In this document: piece after piece, positions 27,594 through 35,557 of the stretch
Layout: each line of letters opens with the position of its first letter
Numbering within the stretch: position 1 is the first letter of the stretch
NCBI GenBank assembly: GCA_020025825.1
Contig: JAHHRL010000005.1
Coordinates: forward strand, 41,528-105,527
Direction: 5' to 3'
DNA: 64,000 nt
From: Faecalibacterium sp.
Lineage (GTDB): Bacteria > Bacillota > Clostridia > Oscillospirales > Ruminococcaceae
The notes under the pieces: model-generated
What the model saw: only the letters and a program-made list of their open reading frames with translations
What the model was told of the DNA's origin: nothing
Database searches by the model: none
Translations under genes and position numbers: made by a program

Positions 27594-28913
27594 TTACAGA
27601 GCCATATTGCCGTGCTTTTTAGGCAAACGTGCTGCACGCTTGGTAGCCAACATATCCAAAGCAGCAACAACGGTACCACGTACATCTGCCGGAGCACAAG
27701 CCATATCAGCTGCACCACAGGCAACAGCGTTTTGTGCGCTGCAAACCTCAGCTGCATAAGCAGCAGCTTTAGCATTTGTAGCAGAAACAATATTATCAGA
27801 AGCCTCGATTTCTGCCTTATACAGAACCGAAACCGCCACCTTGGGCTCTACGGGAGCAACCACGCAGCCCTCAACGGCAATCTTCAAATCAGAAGCAGCA
27901 AAAGCAGTGTACACTGCACCCACTGCATGACCTGCCAAAACAGCCAGACGCACATTGGTAGCATCAGCGTATGTAGCAGTTAAACGGGCAGCCTCACGGA
28001 TACCGCCTGCAACGTCATCGCTGCAGCTCTTTACAAAACCGTCGGTATCCACAACGGTAACCACAGGGACACTAAAGGCATCGCACAAACGCACAAAGCG
28101 GCTTGCCTTAGAAACGCAGGTGTGGCACAGCTCCTTACCGGTAACAACCACACCAACAGCATTGCCGTTGATGGTTGCCAGTGCGGTATAAACATTTTTG
28201 CCATAGCCTGCATACAGCTCCAAAGCACTGCCTGCATCAATCAGTGCAGCAGCAGCCTTTTGGGGCTCCAAACCAGCTGCAAAATCAGCAGCCGGAGCTT
28301 CAAACTCAAACACGGCGGGGCCAGTCAGGTTGTTTGCAGGCAGCAAACCAACCAGATGTGCAGCCAGCTCAGTGGCAGCGGCAGCATCTTCTGCTACCAG
28401 CGCAGCAACGCCTGCCTTTTCGGCAGCCTGTGCGGTACCTGCGCCCTGCACCTTATCACCCTGTGCAGCGCTGGTAAAAGGTGCCGTAAAGAACAATTCC
28501 GCATCTTTTGCCATAACGCATACATCCGCATTGGCTGCTGCCAAAGCAGAGGTACCCGCACAAACGCCAACAACAACTGCTACCTGCGGCACAACACCGG
28601 AAACCTTTGCGATTTCCGCATTCAGCTTTGCCGTAGCATTCACCACGTCCAAACCTTCAGTCAGGACAGAACCCTTTGCATTATAGAAAGTAACTACGGG
28701 ATTGCCCGTAGCAACTGCCATCTGCAATACCTTAATGTTTTTTTCCACATCTTTGACGGTCAGTGCATCACCGTTCTGGTAGACAGCGTACACCTGCTGG
28801 CCATTGGCCCAACCGCAAGCTGCACTGACAGCACCATCAGAAAACAGTGCAGTGTATGCACCATCGTCAAAGAACTTGGCCAGGATTTCCTGCTTATTGA
28901 TTTTCGAAGCCAT
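27594..28913 (-). CDS. Acyl-CoA carboxyltransferase-like subunit (12S/MmdA family, short and divergent)
   Basis: A 439-residue protein of the crotonase-like carboxyltransferase fold. The N-half contains PQVAVVVGVCAGTSALAAANAD, in place of the usual GPCAGGAVYSPA, and the C-half DAFSVPVVTVVDTDGFV, matching DAFNIPLVTLVD-type segments. It is Ala-rich and about 70 residues shorter than typical MmdA/12S proteins, so the substrate pocket may differ. ATG at 28913 follows GGGAGG. First gene of the unit; its promoter and a pair of 9-base repeats lie upstream. The CoA substrate is unknown. Confidence 0.82.
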   Translation of the reverse strand: MASKINKQEILAKFFDDGAYTALFSDGAVSAACGWANGQQVYAVYQNGDALTVKDVEKNIKVLQMAVATGNPVVTFYNAKGSVLTEGLDVVNATAKLNAEIAKVSGVVPQVAVVVGVCAGTSALAAANADVCVMAKDAELFFTAPFTSAAQGDKVQGAGTAQAAEKAGVAALVAEDAAAATELAAHLVGLLPANNLTGPAVFEFEAPAADFAAGLEPQKAAAALIDAGSALELYAGYGKNVYTALATINGNAVGVVVTGKELCHTCVSKASRFVRLCDAFSVPVVTVVDTDGFVKSCSDDVAGGIREAARLTATYADATNVRLAVLAGHAVGAVYTAFAASDLKIAVEGCVVAPVEPKVAVSVLYKAEIEASDNIVSATNAKAAAYAAEVCSAQNAVACGAADMACAPADVRGTVVAALDMLATKRAARLPKKHGNMAL

Positions 28914-28979
28914 GTATAGACCTCCCGCTTCTCGAAATGTTGTTTTGAACAATTATCGAAATGTCCCAAAATTATATTT

Positions 28980-29008
28980 ATTATACTATTTTTATTAAAA
29001 TACTACAA
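28980..29008 (-). promoter_or_regulatory. Promoter of the carboxyltransferase operon
   Basis: TTGTAG (29003-29008) and TATAAT (28980-28985) with a 17-base spacer on the minus strand. Downstream, TCGAAATGT occurs at 28932-28940 and 28956-28964 around the palindrome TTGTTTTGAACAA, a candidate repressor site just after the start point. Confidence 0.65.
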
Positions 29009-29085
29009 GCATTCTGACTATTATGCTATGTAAAAAAGGAGGCTATTATATTGTCAATTTTTAGACAATGTGACGGTCTGTGGTT

Positions 29086-30006
29086 TTATCGTCCCATTTT
29101 GCGGCCACTGCCAGAGCGCTCGCCGCCCTTGCGTGTGCCTTCTCGGCGAGGTCCGTTACCTTCACGTCGGAAGCTGTTGCGGTCATTACCCTCACGACGG
29201 GGACCGTTACCATTGCGACGTGCCTTGCGGGCTGCGGCAGCCTCCTGCTCATTGGTGGTACGAGTACGTGCACGGCCCTTTGCAGCTGCGGCACGCAGGC
29301 TGGTCAGCTCCTGCTTAGTCAGGTCACGATATTCACCCGGCTGCAGCATACCCAGCTTAACTGCACCTTCGGCACTGCGCTTCAAGCGTACAACTTCCAG
29401 ACCGACCGCCTCGCACATACGGCGAATCTCACGATTTTTGCCCTCACGCAGGGTCATTTCCATAACAGTACGGCCCGGCTCATCTACAACAACATTTACA
29501 ACCGCAGGCAGCGTCTTTGTACCATCGTCCAGTACAACGCCCTGCGTCAACTTAACCACCTGCTGCTCCGTCGCACGGGGACGCACGGTAACACGGTACA
29601 GCTTAGTGATTTCGCCGGAGGGGTGCATCATCGCATGTGCAAAGCTGCCGTCGTTGGTCATTAGCAGCAAGCCCTCGCTGTCCTTATCCAAGCGGCCAAC
29701 AGGATAAATACGTGCCGGAATGTCCTTAACCAAGTCCAAAACCGTCTTGCGGCCCAGCTCATCGCTTGCAGTGGTAACATATCCACGGGGCTTGTACAGC
29801 ATAATGTAATACATCTGCTGCTTTTTGTTATAGAAAATACGCTGGCCGTCTACCGTCAGGATATCCTGATTTGGGTCCATCTTATCGCCCAGCTTTACGG
29901 GGTGGCCGTTCAATTTAACACGACCCTCATTGATGATTTGTTCTGCAGCACGGCGAGAGCACAGGCCCTGCTCGCTCATAATTTTCTGAATTCTTTCTTG
30001 TGCCAT
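29086..30006 (-). CDS. RsuA/RluB family rRNA pseudouridine synthase with Arg/Gly-rich tail
   Basis: A 306-residue enzyme. An S4 domain (RIQKIMSEQGLCSRRAAEQII) is followed by the catalytic core with VGRLDKDSEGLLLMTNDG, where the Asp is the nucleophile. From about residue 238 the protein turns into a basic, low-complexity tail with repeated RREGN units (RREGNDRN, RREGNGP, RREGTRK), which probably adds nonspecific RNA contact. AAAGGAA precedes the ATG. It lies downstream of the scp/ytfJ block, as in many clostridia. Confidence 0.92.
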   Translation of the reverse strand: MAQERIQKIMSEQGLCSRRAAEQIINEGRVKLNGHPVKLGDKMDPNQDILTVDGQRIFYNKKQQMYYIMLYKPRGYVTTASDELGRKTVLDLVKDIPARIYPVGRLDKDSEGLLLMTNDGSFAHAMMHPSGEITKLYRVTVRPRATEQQVVKLTQGVVLDDGTKTLPAVVNVVVDEPGRTVMEMTLREGKNREIRRMCEAVGLEVVRLKRSAEGAVKLGMLQPGEYRDLTKQELTSLRAAAAKGRARTRTTNEQEAAAARKARRNGNGPRREGNDRNSFRREGNGPRREGTRKGGERSGSGRKMGR

Positions 30007-30073
30007 TCTAGTTTTCCTTTTCTTTTTTAAAAAAAGCAGGGCAGCAACGTGTTGCCCCGCAATCCAAGTGTGT

Positions 30074-30502
30074 TTACTGTGCCGTTTCCGGCTTTACGTC
30101 TTCATCAGTTGCAGAAGCCTGTTTTTCCTTTTTGCCGGAATTCAGCAGTTCTGTCAAGCGGTCTACCAGTTCAGGCAGCATAGTCAGTGCACGGTCCATC
30201 GCATTATTGGAGTTAGACATCTGAATCGTGCGCACATTGCCGTCCTTAATTACTAAAAACGCAACCGGAATAACCGAAACGCCGGCGCCGCCGCCACCGC
30301 CAAACAACTCCTTGTTTGCTGCATTTTTTCCCTCAAAGTCGGAGCCGCCGGAGGCGAACCCAAAGGTAATTTTAGACACAGGCAAAATGGTAGTGCCATC
30401 ATCAGTACGCACCGGGTCACCAATTACAGTATTGGCATCCACCATCTCCCGCACCTTATCCATTGTAACACCCATGAAGCCTTGAATTGTGTGTTCAGCC
30501 AT
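30074..30502 (-). CDS. ytfJ: GerW/YtfJ family sporulation protein
   Basis: A 142-residue protein of the GerW family needed in Bacillus for proper spore germination. It shows DKVREMVDANTVIGDPV, KITFGFASGGSDF and the Gly-rich stretch FGGGGGAGVSVIPVAFLV. AAGGAGT precedes the ATG. It follows a DUF2953 gene, the partner seen in Bacillus (ytfI-ytfJ). This supports a spore-forming ancestry even if the organism does not sporulate readily. Confidence 0.9.
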   Translation of the reverse strand: MAEHTIQGFMGVTMDKVREMVDANTVIGDPVRTDDGTTILPVSKITFGFASGGSDFEGKNAANKELFGGGGGAGVSVIPVAFLVIKDGNVRTIQMSNSNNAMDRALTMLPELVDRLTELLNSGKKEKQASATDEDVKPETAQ

Positions 30503-30513
30503 AGTTGTACTCC

Positions 30514-31365
30514 TTACTTAATTTCATTCCCGGAAAACTGATTCAGCAGTGTGTCCAGGATATTTGCTTTCCACAGAAGCCATACAAAGCGTACGACCGC
30601 TATCACCATTATAAGCAGTTGCGCCGATATTTGACAAGAGAAACGCTCTTTTTTTTGTTTTTCCTGCATAAAATCAGCGTCCAGATAACACTCGTCAAAC
30701 TCCAGCCACATGGCCCGGTTCAAAAAGCCCAGCCCTGTGTGCAGCCATGCCTGCATCCGTCCATATCGAATCGCCGTATCGGCAGAGTCATTTCCGCTTA
30801 CCGGCAGGTAGATACGAATGTGCCGCACCTTGATGCCACATAAAATCGCCTTACCAAGGGTACCCACCCCACGCACCGCCGTAATCAACTGGTTAAAAGT
30901 CAAGCCAAGCAGCTGCTTTTTATCCGGCTGTGGCTCTACTCCTTCTTGCTCGGCTGCATCACTCTTTTGGGCTGCTGCCGTATCTTTTGCAGCTTTGCCT
31001 TCCAGTTCAGACACAGTCGTGGACTGTTTTGGGGTTTCGGCTTTCAGGTCTGCATTCTCCTGCGCCGCTGCTCTTGCAGTTTCAGCCTCTTTCGGCTGGG
31101 CAGGTTGGGCTTCCCTTACTGCCGCCGCTTTTTCAGCAGCTTGCGTTTTTCGCTTTTTCTTGCCCGAAGATTCCTTTGGGGGGAACACCGTGTAGCGCAG
31201 CCCCAACGCCCCCACTTGCAGGGTAAGCGCTTCGTCATGGTAATCTACCCACAGCGAAACCGGAATCAACAACGCAATCAGCAGCAAAACCAGCACCGTT
31301 GCCAGTAAAATACCAATTGCTTTTAGTATAAACAGAAGTACCGCTAATACGGCGGACATGCTCAT
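30514..31365 (-). CDS. DUF2953 domain-containing protein (YtfI-like)
   Basis: A 283-residue protein with two N-terminal hydrophobic stretches (LLFILKAIGILLATVLVLLLIALLI region), a charged Ala/Glu/Lys-rich low-complexity segment from about 65 to 150, and a C-terminal DUF2953 part containing GIKVRHIRIYLPVSGNDSADTA. The start overlaps the scpB stop by four bases. Partner of ytfJ; likely involved in spore envelope but function is unproven. Confidence 0.82.
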   Translation of the reverse strand: MSMSAVLAVLLFILKAIGILLATVLVLLLIALLIPVSLWVDYHDEALTLQVGALGLRYTVFPPKESSGKKKRKTQAAEKAAAVREAQPAQPKEAETARAAAQENADLKAETPKQSTTVSELEGKAAKDTAAAQKSDAAEQEGVEPQPDKKQLLGLTFNQLITAVRGVGTLGKAILCGIKVRHIRIYLPVSGNDSADTAIRYGRMQAWLHTGLGFLNRAMWLEFDECYLDADFMQEKQKKERFSCQISAQLLIMVIAVVRFVWLLWKANILDTLLNQFSGNEIK

Positions 31366-31934
31366 ACCTCCCCGTAAGTCTCCATGGGTAGTTCCCCTGT
31401 TTCTGCCATTTCCACTAACGGCAAGTCACCGTGCAGCGGAGGCAGCTGTGCTAAACTGGTTAGGCCAAACGTGCGTAAGAACGCATCTGTCGTTCGGAAG
31501 CTGACCGGGTGACCCGGCAAATCCAATCGTCCGGCTTCCTCAATCAAACCCTTCTCTACTAAACTATTGACAGTTGAAGAAGAATCTACACCACGAACCT
31601 GCTCTACAAACGAGCGGGACACCGGCTGATTATATGCAATGATGGTTAAGGTTTCCAGCGCTGCATTGGACAGCGGTGTATTGCGGCGTGTATCCAAAAT
31701 CTTTTTTACATACTCACCATAGTCCTTTTTGGTCGCCAGCTGCCAGCGGTTTTCCAGCTGCAACAGGCACAAGCCATGTTCTGCTTTGTCGTACTCGTCC
31801 TTTAAGGAAAGCAATAATCTCTCCACTACAGGCTCCTCAATTTGCAAAGCATCCGCCAGTCGTTCACAAGGGACGGGCTCGGCATGTGCAAACAGCATTG
31901 CCTCTACCGCACCTTTATATTGTTTTAAATCCAT
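31362..31934 (-). CDS. scpB: Segregation and condensation protein B
   Basis: A 190-residue kleisin-interacting winged-helix protein of the SMC-ScpAB condensin. Typical segments are AMLFAHAEPVP, LETLTIIAYNQPVSRSFVEQVRGVDS and GRLDLPGHPVSFRTTDAFLRTFG. It overlaps scpA by ten bases and the DUF2953 gene by four, so it is translationally coupled on both sides. Confidence 0.96.
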   Translation of the reverse strand: MDLKQYKGAVEAMLFAHAEPVPCERLADALQIEEPVVERLLLSLKDEYDKAEHGLCLLQLENRWQLATKKDYGEYVKKILDTRRNTPLSNAALETLTIIAYNQPVSRSFVEQVRGVDSSSTVNSLVEKGLIEEAGRLDLPGHPVSFRTTDAFLRTFGLTSLAQLPPLHGDLPLVEMAETGELPMETYGEV

Positions 31935-32659
31935 TGTGTTTCTCCCGTTGTGTCCCGCTTAATTTTTTTACGGCTCATCGTCAAGCCGGATTTCTCGTCG
32001 ATGCAAATACGACCGCTGCGCACCATTTCCAGCACAGCTAAAAAAGTAGCAACCGTAGTGCTTCGGCTGTCGCTTTTCAAAAACAGCTGTTGCAGCTGAC
32101 GTACCTTACCCGTTACAAGACCACGCAAAACGTGTACCACACGGCTTGCAACCGACACAAACGGCGTAGCTACGATAGGCTCGAACACTTCAGCGTCCGG
32201 CTGCTTGCGGGATTTGCCCTTGCCTTGCAGTGCGTCCCAAGCATCCACTAAAAGCTGTGGGTCGTGGCGCAGATTATAATCCATTGCCCACTCGATTGGT
32301 GCAGGCTTACGCACAGCCATAATGGTATCGTCTGCCATATCCCGCAGTTTATCCGCCATTTTCTTGCACAGGTCGTATTCGATTAGCTGGCCGGTCAACT
32401 CAGCCTTCATGCGTTCTGCTTCCTCACTGCGGGGCAGCAAAAGGTAGCTTTTCATCTCCACCAGACGTGCTGCCATTTCAATGAATTCGCTCGCAACGTC
32501 CAGCCGATGTTCCTGTACATCTCGGATAACCGTCATGTATTGCTCAATCAGCTCCAAAATGGGGATATCGTGCAGGTCCATTTTGTTTTTACTGATTAAG
32601 CTCAGCAGCAAGTCTAACGGTCCTTCAAAATTTTCCAGTTTGAATTGTAACTCTTCCAT
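31925..32659 (-). CDS. scpA: Segregation and condensation protein A
   Basis: A 244-residue kleisin that bridges SMC heads. It begins LQFKLENFEGPLDLLLSLI and has the EFIEMAARLVEMKSYLLLPR segment that follows the N-terminal helical domain. The C-terminal winged helix includes VATFLAVLEMVRSGRI. It follows the M50 protease gene by 17 bases. Confidence 0.96.
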   Translation of the reverse strand: MEELQFKLENFEGPLDLLLSLISKNKMDLHDIPILELIEQYMTVIRDVQEHRLDVASEFIEMAARLVEMKSYLLLPRSEEAERMKAELTGQLIEYDLCKKMADKLRDMADDTIMAVRKPAPIEWAMDYNLRHDPQLLVDAWDALQGKGKSRKQPDAEVFEPIVATPFVSVASRVVHVLRGLVTGKVRQLQQLFLKSDSRSTTVATFLAVLEMVRSGRICIDEKSGLTMSRKKIKRDTTGETQWI

Positions 32660-32676
32660 GATTTATCCTAGTTCCT

Positions 32677-33345
32677 TTATGCGCCCAGAATCGCCCATGC
32701 AATCTTATCCACAAAAATGGTAGCACGGTCCAGCATACCAAGGGCATAAGCGTTCAAAGCACCCATGGGGCGGTCCAACATACCCAGCATCAAAATCACG
32801 AACATTGCGATGAAAATGTACTGCTCGTACTGCATCAGGCGGAAATACCACTTTTGGGGCAAAAATGCCAGCAAAATGCGGCTGCCGTCAAACGGAGGAA
32901 TCGGCAGCAGATTGAACACCGCCAAGGATACGTTCATGATAATCATATAGTATAGGAAGGTAGACAGTACCGCAGCCAGCAAACTGCCTGCCAAAGGGCC
33001 GTATGTACTGTACGTTACCACCTTATATAGTATTGCACTTACAAATGCCACTAAAAGGTTTGATGCAGGGCCAGCCAAAGCAGTCAGTGCCATGCCTGCT
33101 TTCGGGTTGCGAAAGCGGAAAGCCTGCGTGGGCACGGGCTTAGCCCAGCCAATGCCTGCAAAAATCATACACAGCGCACCCATCAGGTCAAAATGTGCAA
33201 CGGGGTTCAAAGTCATGCGTCCCATCGCTTTTGCAGTGCCATCGCCCAGTTTCCAGCTTACATAGGCGTGTGCTGCTTCGTGTACCGGAATTGCAATCAG
33301 CATAACTGCAGCACGATACACTAAACTCGACATATTAAAATACAT
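32677..33345 (-). CDS. M50 family site-2-type metalloprotease
   Basis: A 222-residue integral membrane protease with five or six helices. The zinc motif HEAAH (in PVHEAAHAYVSWKLGD) is in the first helix and the second ligand region NLLPIPPFDGSRIL in a later one, as in the Rv/YwhC subfamily. AGGAG lies upstream of the ATG. The gene heads the scpA-scpB block, a frequent arrangement in clostridia. The substrate is unknown. Confidence 0.92.
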   Translation of the reverse strand: MYFNMSSLVYRAAVMLIAIPVHEAAHAYVSWKLGDGTAKAMGRMTLNPVAHFDLMGALCMIFAGIGWAKPVPTQAFRFRNPKAGMALTALAGPASNLLVAFVSAILYKVVTYSTYGPLAGSLLAAVLSTFLYYMIIMNVSLAVFNLLPIPPFDGSRILLAFLPQKWYFRLMQYEQYIFIAMFVILMLGMLDRPMGALNAYALGMLDRATIFVDKIAWAILGA

Positions 33346-33459
33346 AATATATGATACTCCTATCCATTTTAATTTTTATATTATACCGTTTTTTTCATCT
33401 TCATACAAGGGCAGTGCAGATTCTGTTTGAAAAAAAATAAAATTATCTTAAAAAAGGTC

Positions 33460-33488
33460 TTGCATTTTTTCACGCAGTCTGGTAGAAT
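33460..33488 (+). promoter_or_regulatory. Promoter of rpmB
   Basis: TTGCAT (33460-33465) and TAGAAT (33483-33488) are 17 bases apart, about 50 bases before the rpmB start. Confidence 0.65.
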
Positions 33489-33543
33489 AACTAAGCTGAT
33501 GATTTATAGACTGCTCATCATTGAACGAGGAGGTGCAGCAAAT

Positions 33544-33732
33544 ATGGCCAAATGTTCCTGCTGTGGTAAAGGCGTGGCTTTCGGTATCCAGGTCTCCCAC
33601 TCTCACCGTCGTAGCAATCGTACCTGGAAGGCCAACGTCAAGCGCGTTAAGGCGGTTGTCGATGGTTCCCCCAAGTATGTTTATGCATGCGCTCGTTGCC
33701 TGCGCTCTGGTAAAGTTACCCGCGCTATCTAA
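33544..33732 (+). CDS. rpmB: 50S ribosomal protein L28
   Basis: A 62-residue ribosomal protein starting MAKCSCCGKG. It has the zinc-type CxxC pair at the N-terminus and a second CARC pair near residue 49, with the conserved SHSHRRSNRTWKANV region. GAGGAGG is placed before the ATG at 33544; the upstream in-frame ATG at 33427 would add 39 unrelated residues. Confidence 0.97.
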   Translation: MAKCSCCGKGVAFGIQVSHSHRRSNRTWKANVKRVKAVVDGSPKYVYACARCLRSGKVTRAI

Positions 33733-33755
33733 GGCATAAGATAACGAAAAAATAG

Positions 33756-33790
33756 GCGTCAACGATTAGCCACCGTTGACGCTTTATTTT
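33756..33790 (+). terminator. Terminator of rpmB
   Basis: GCGTCAACG/CGTTGACGC stem with a 9-base loop and T-rich tail. Confidence 0.8.
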
Positions 33791-33849
33791 TTATCACGCT
33801 AAAGTCTACTCTGCTGAGGCATACATCAATTCCATTAGGCATAAATATA

Positions 33850-33886
33850 AAAGCCTGTCATCCAAACTATGCGGATGGCAGGCTTC
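33850..33886. terminator. Second hairpin downstream of rpmB
   Basis: AAGCCTG-CATCC/GGATG-CAGGCTT imperfect stem followed by CTATTTT on the plus strand. No gene precedes it closely; it may be a back-up terminator or the end of a short untranslated RNA starting after 33790. Confidence 0.5.
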
Positions 33887-34008
33887 TATTTTACCTTTCT
33901 GCAAATCCACAAAGGCATTTTATACAAAAAAGTGGCTTTCACTTTGAGCATCTTCACCCCCTAAAAAGCCATATTAAATGTTACAAAAATGTGTTAAATG
34001 TGTTGTTT

Positions 34009-34037
34009 TTGTTAAATTTGAAACAATAGTCTATAAA
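34009..34037 (+). promoter_or_regulatory. Promoter with Rex-like site before the Cys-rich/FMN lipoprotein gene
   Basis: TTGTTA (34009-34014) and TATAAA (34032-34037) are 17 bases apart. The sequence 34009-34026 has a perfect left Rex half-site TTGTTAA and a 5/7 right half GAAACAA at the correct 18-base length, overlapping the -35 box. Rex represses redox genes when NADH is low; binding here is inferred. Confidence 0.5.
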
Positions 34038-34163
34038 ATAGAACATAATTAAATGGACTGTGTCGATATTTGATAGTAAAATAACGACGTTTGATTCAGG
34101 GCACCCGCTGCCCTGCTGTCATTACACAAAATCCGCAAAATTAAAGTTATGAGGTAAATTATT

Positions 34164-35144
34164 ATGGCTATCGTTGAGAATCGTCGTAAATTCTTGAAGC
34201 AGAGCTTGGCTCTGGTTGGTGGTACTGCTGTTCTGGGTAGTGTTGCTGCTCTGACCGGTTGTGGTGCTGCTTCCGAAAACACTGGTGCTGCTGCTACCGC
34301 AGAGCCCATGGCTGCACAGGACGCTCCTGCATACCCCTTCCCCTACAAGGCTTTGGACGTTGAGGCTGTTGAAAAGCACGCTTACGAATGCTTCTTTGAC
34401 GATATCGGTGGTTGCTGCTACGGTACCGCTGCTGGCCTGCTGGATAACCTGGTTGAGACCGTTGGCTATCCGTTCAACCTGATTCCTGCTGCTATGTTTG
34501 CTCCTGGTGCAGGCGGCTACGGCAAGCAGTCTCTGTGCGGCTCTCTGGGCGGCGCAATTGCTGTTATCGGCATGGTTTGCGCACCTGCTGACGCACGTGG
34601 CATCGTTGCTGACCTGTGCAACTGGTATTCCAACGCTGAACTGCCCATCTACCGTCCTGAGCAGGAGTTCGACGTTCTGACCACCAGCAACAGCGTAAAC
34701 TGCAAGGACTCTGTTGGCACATTCATGAATGCTAACGGCATCACCGACATGGGCGACATTAGCCGCAAGCGCCGTTGCGCTGGTGTTTGTGCTGACACCG
34801 CTCGCAAGGCTGCTGAGCTGCTGAACATTCACTTCGGCTTTGCTGAGGCTGCTCCCGAATCCGAGGATTCTGTTGAGCTGGGCGAGAACGAGTACTTGGG
34901 CCAGTCCAAGACCGAACGTGGCACTGTCAAGGTTAAGGTCACCATGGACGGCGACAAGATTGCTAAGGTTGAGGTTGTTGAGCACCACGAGACCGACGGC
35001 ATCGCTGATGCTGCTCTGGAGCAGATTCCTGCAGCTATCGTTGAGAAGAACAGCGCTACCGTTGATGCTCTGTCTGGTTCTACTCAGACCAGCAACGCTA
35101 TCATGGAAGCAGTTGCAGATGCTCTGAGCAAGATGAAGAAGTAA
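34164..35144 (+). CDS. Tat-exported C_GCAxxG_C_C-type Cys-rich protein fused to an FMN-binding domain
   Basis: A 326-residue lipoprotein. The N-terminus has a twin-arginine motif NRRKFLK, a hydrophobic stretch and a lipobox LTGC, implying folding with cofactor before export. The central domain (about 70-230) contains GGCCYGTAAGLL and SLCGSLGGAIAVIG, resembling the redox-active C_GCAxxG_C_C family, with further Cys at NCKDS and RRCAGVC. The C-terminal FMN-binding domain carries DALSGST, an ApbE-type flavinylation motif. Codon use is strongly biased to GCT/GTT, suggesting high expression. The partner and electron acceptor are unknown. Confidence 0.85.
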   Translation: MAIVENRRKFLKQSLALVGGTAVLGSVAALTGCGAASENTGAAATAEPMAAQDAPAYPFPYKALDVEAVEKHAYECFFDDIGGCCYGTAAGLLDNLVETVGYPFNLIPAAMFAPGAGGYGKQSLCGSLGGAIAVIGMVCAPADARGIVADLCNWYSNAELPIYRPEQEFDVLTTSNSVNCKDSVGTFMNANGITDMGDISRKRRCAGVCADTARKAAELLNIHFGFAEAAPESEDSVELGENEYLGQSKTERGTVKVKVTMDGDKIAKVEVVEHHETDGIADAALEQIPAAIVEKNSATVDALSGSTQTSNAIMEAVADALSKMKK

Positions 35145-35188
35145 TTCTTACCTTACTTATAAAATACGAAGCGGTTTAACCGTATACA

Positions 35189-35228
35189 AAAGAGGCGGTA
35201 TCAAGGCAACTTGATACCGCCTCTTTTT
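35189..35228 (+). terminator. Terminator of the Cys-rich/FMN lipoprotein gene
   Basis: A perfect 16-bp stem (AAGAGGCGGTATCAAG arm) with a 4-base loop and a five-T tail. Confidence 0.93.
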
Positions 35229-35488
35229 ATTTGTATTATCTCCTGCCCCTACCTGTATTGGCGAAACTCTTTTCTACCGACAGCAGAGCAAAGTTTTTAT
35301 CAAAAAAGGATATGTTACGCCTTCACAGCTTTTCGTTTCACGGCTTTTTCAGTTTTATAACGGAATACCTGTAAGGAGGAAACTGAGAAACTGCATTGCT
35401 TTTCATGCTGTCCTGTCCTATGCTGTGCATATTGGATGATGAAAAATCTCGGCATTTGAATAAAGTTTCAGCTTATCGGGCAGCTATA
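35229..35488. other. Intergenic region with no recognised gene
   Basis: A strong AAGGAGGAAA ribosome-like site at about 35373 is not followed by a start codon at usable distance, so no ORF is called. Nothing else was recognised. Confidence 0.35.
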
Positions 35489-35530
35489 TAAAAAGGAACG
35501 GAGTGTAGCGAATTTCGATACACTCCGTTT
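35489..35530 (-). terminator. Terminator of adhE
   Basis: AACGGAGTGTA/TACACTCCGTT stem (35497-35507 with 35520-35530) and U-run on the minus strand, about 28 bases past the adhE stop. Confidence 0.88.
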
Positions 35531-35557
35531 TGTAAAATCAACTATTTAGTTGCCCAA

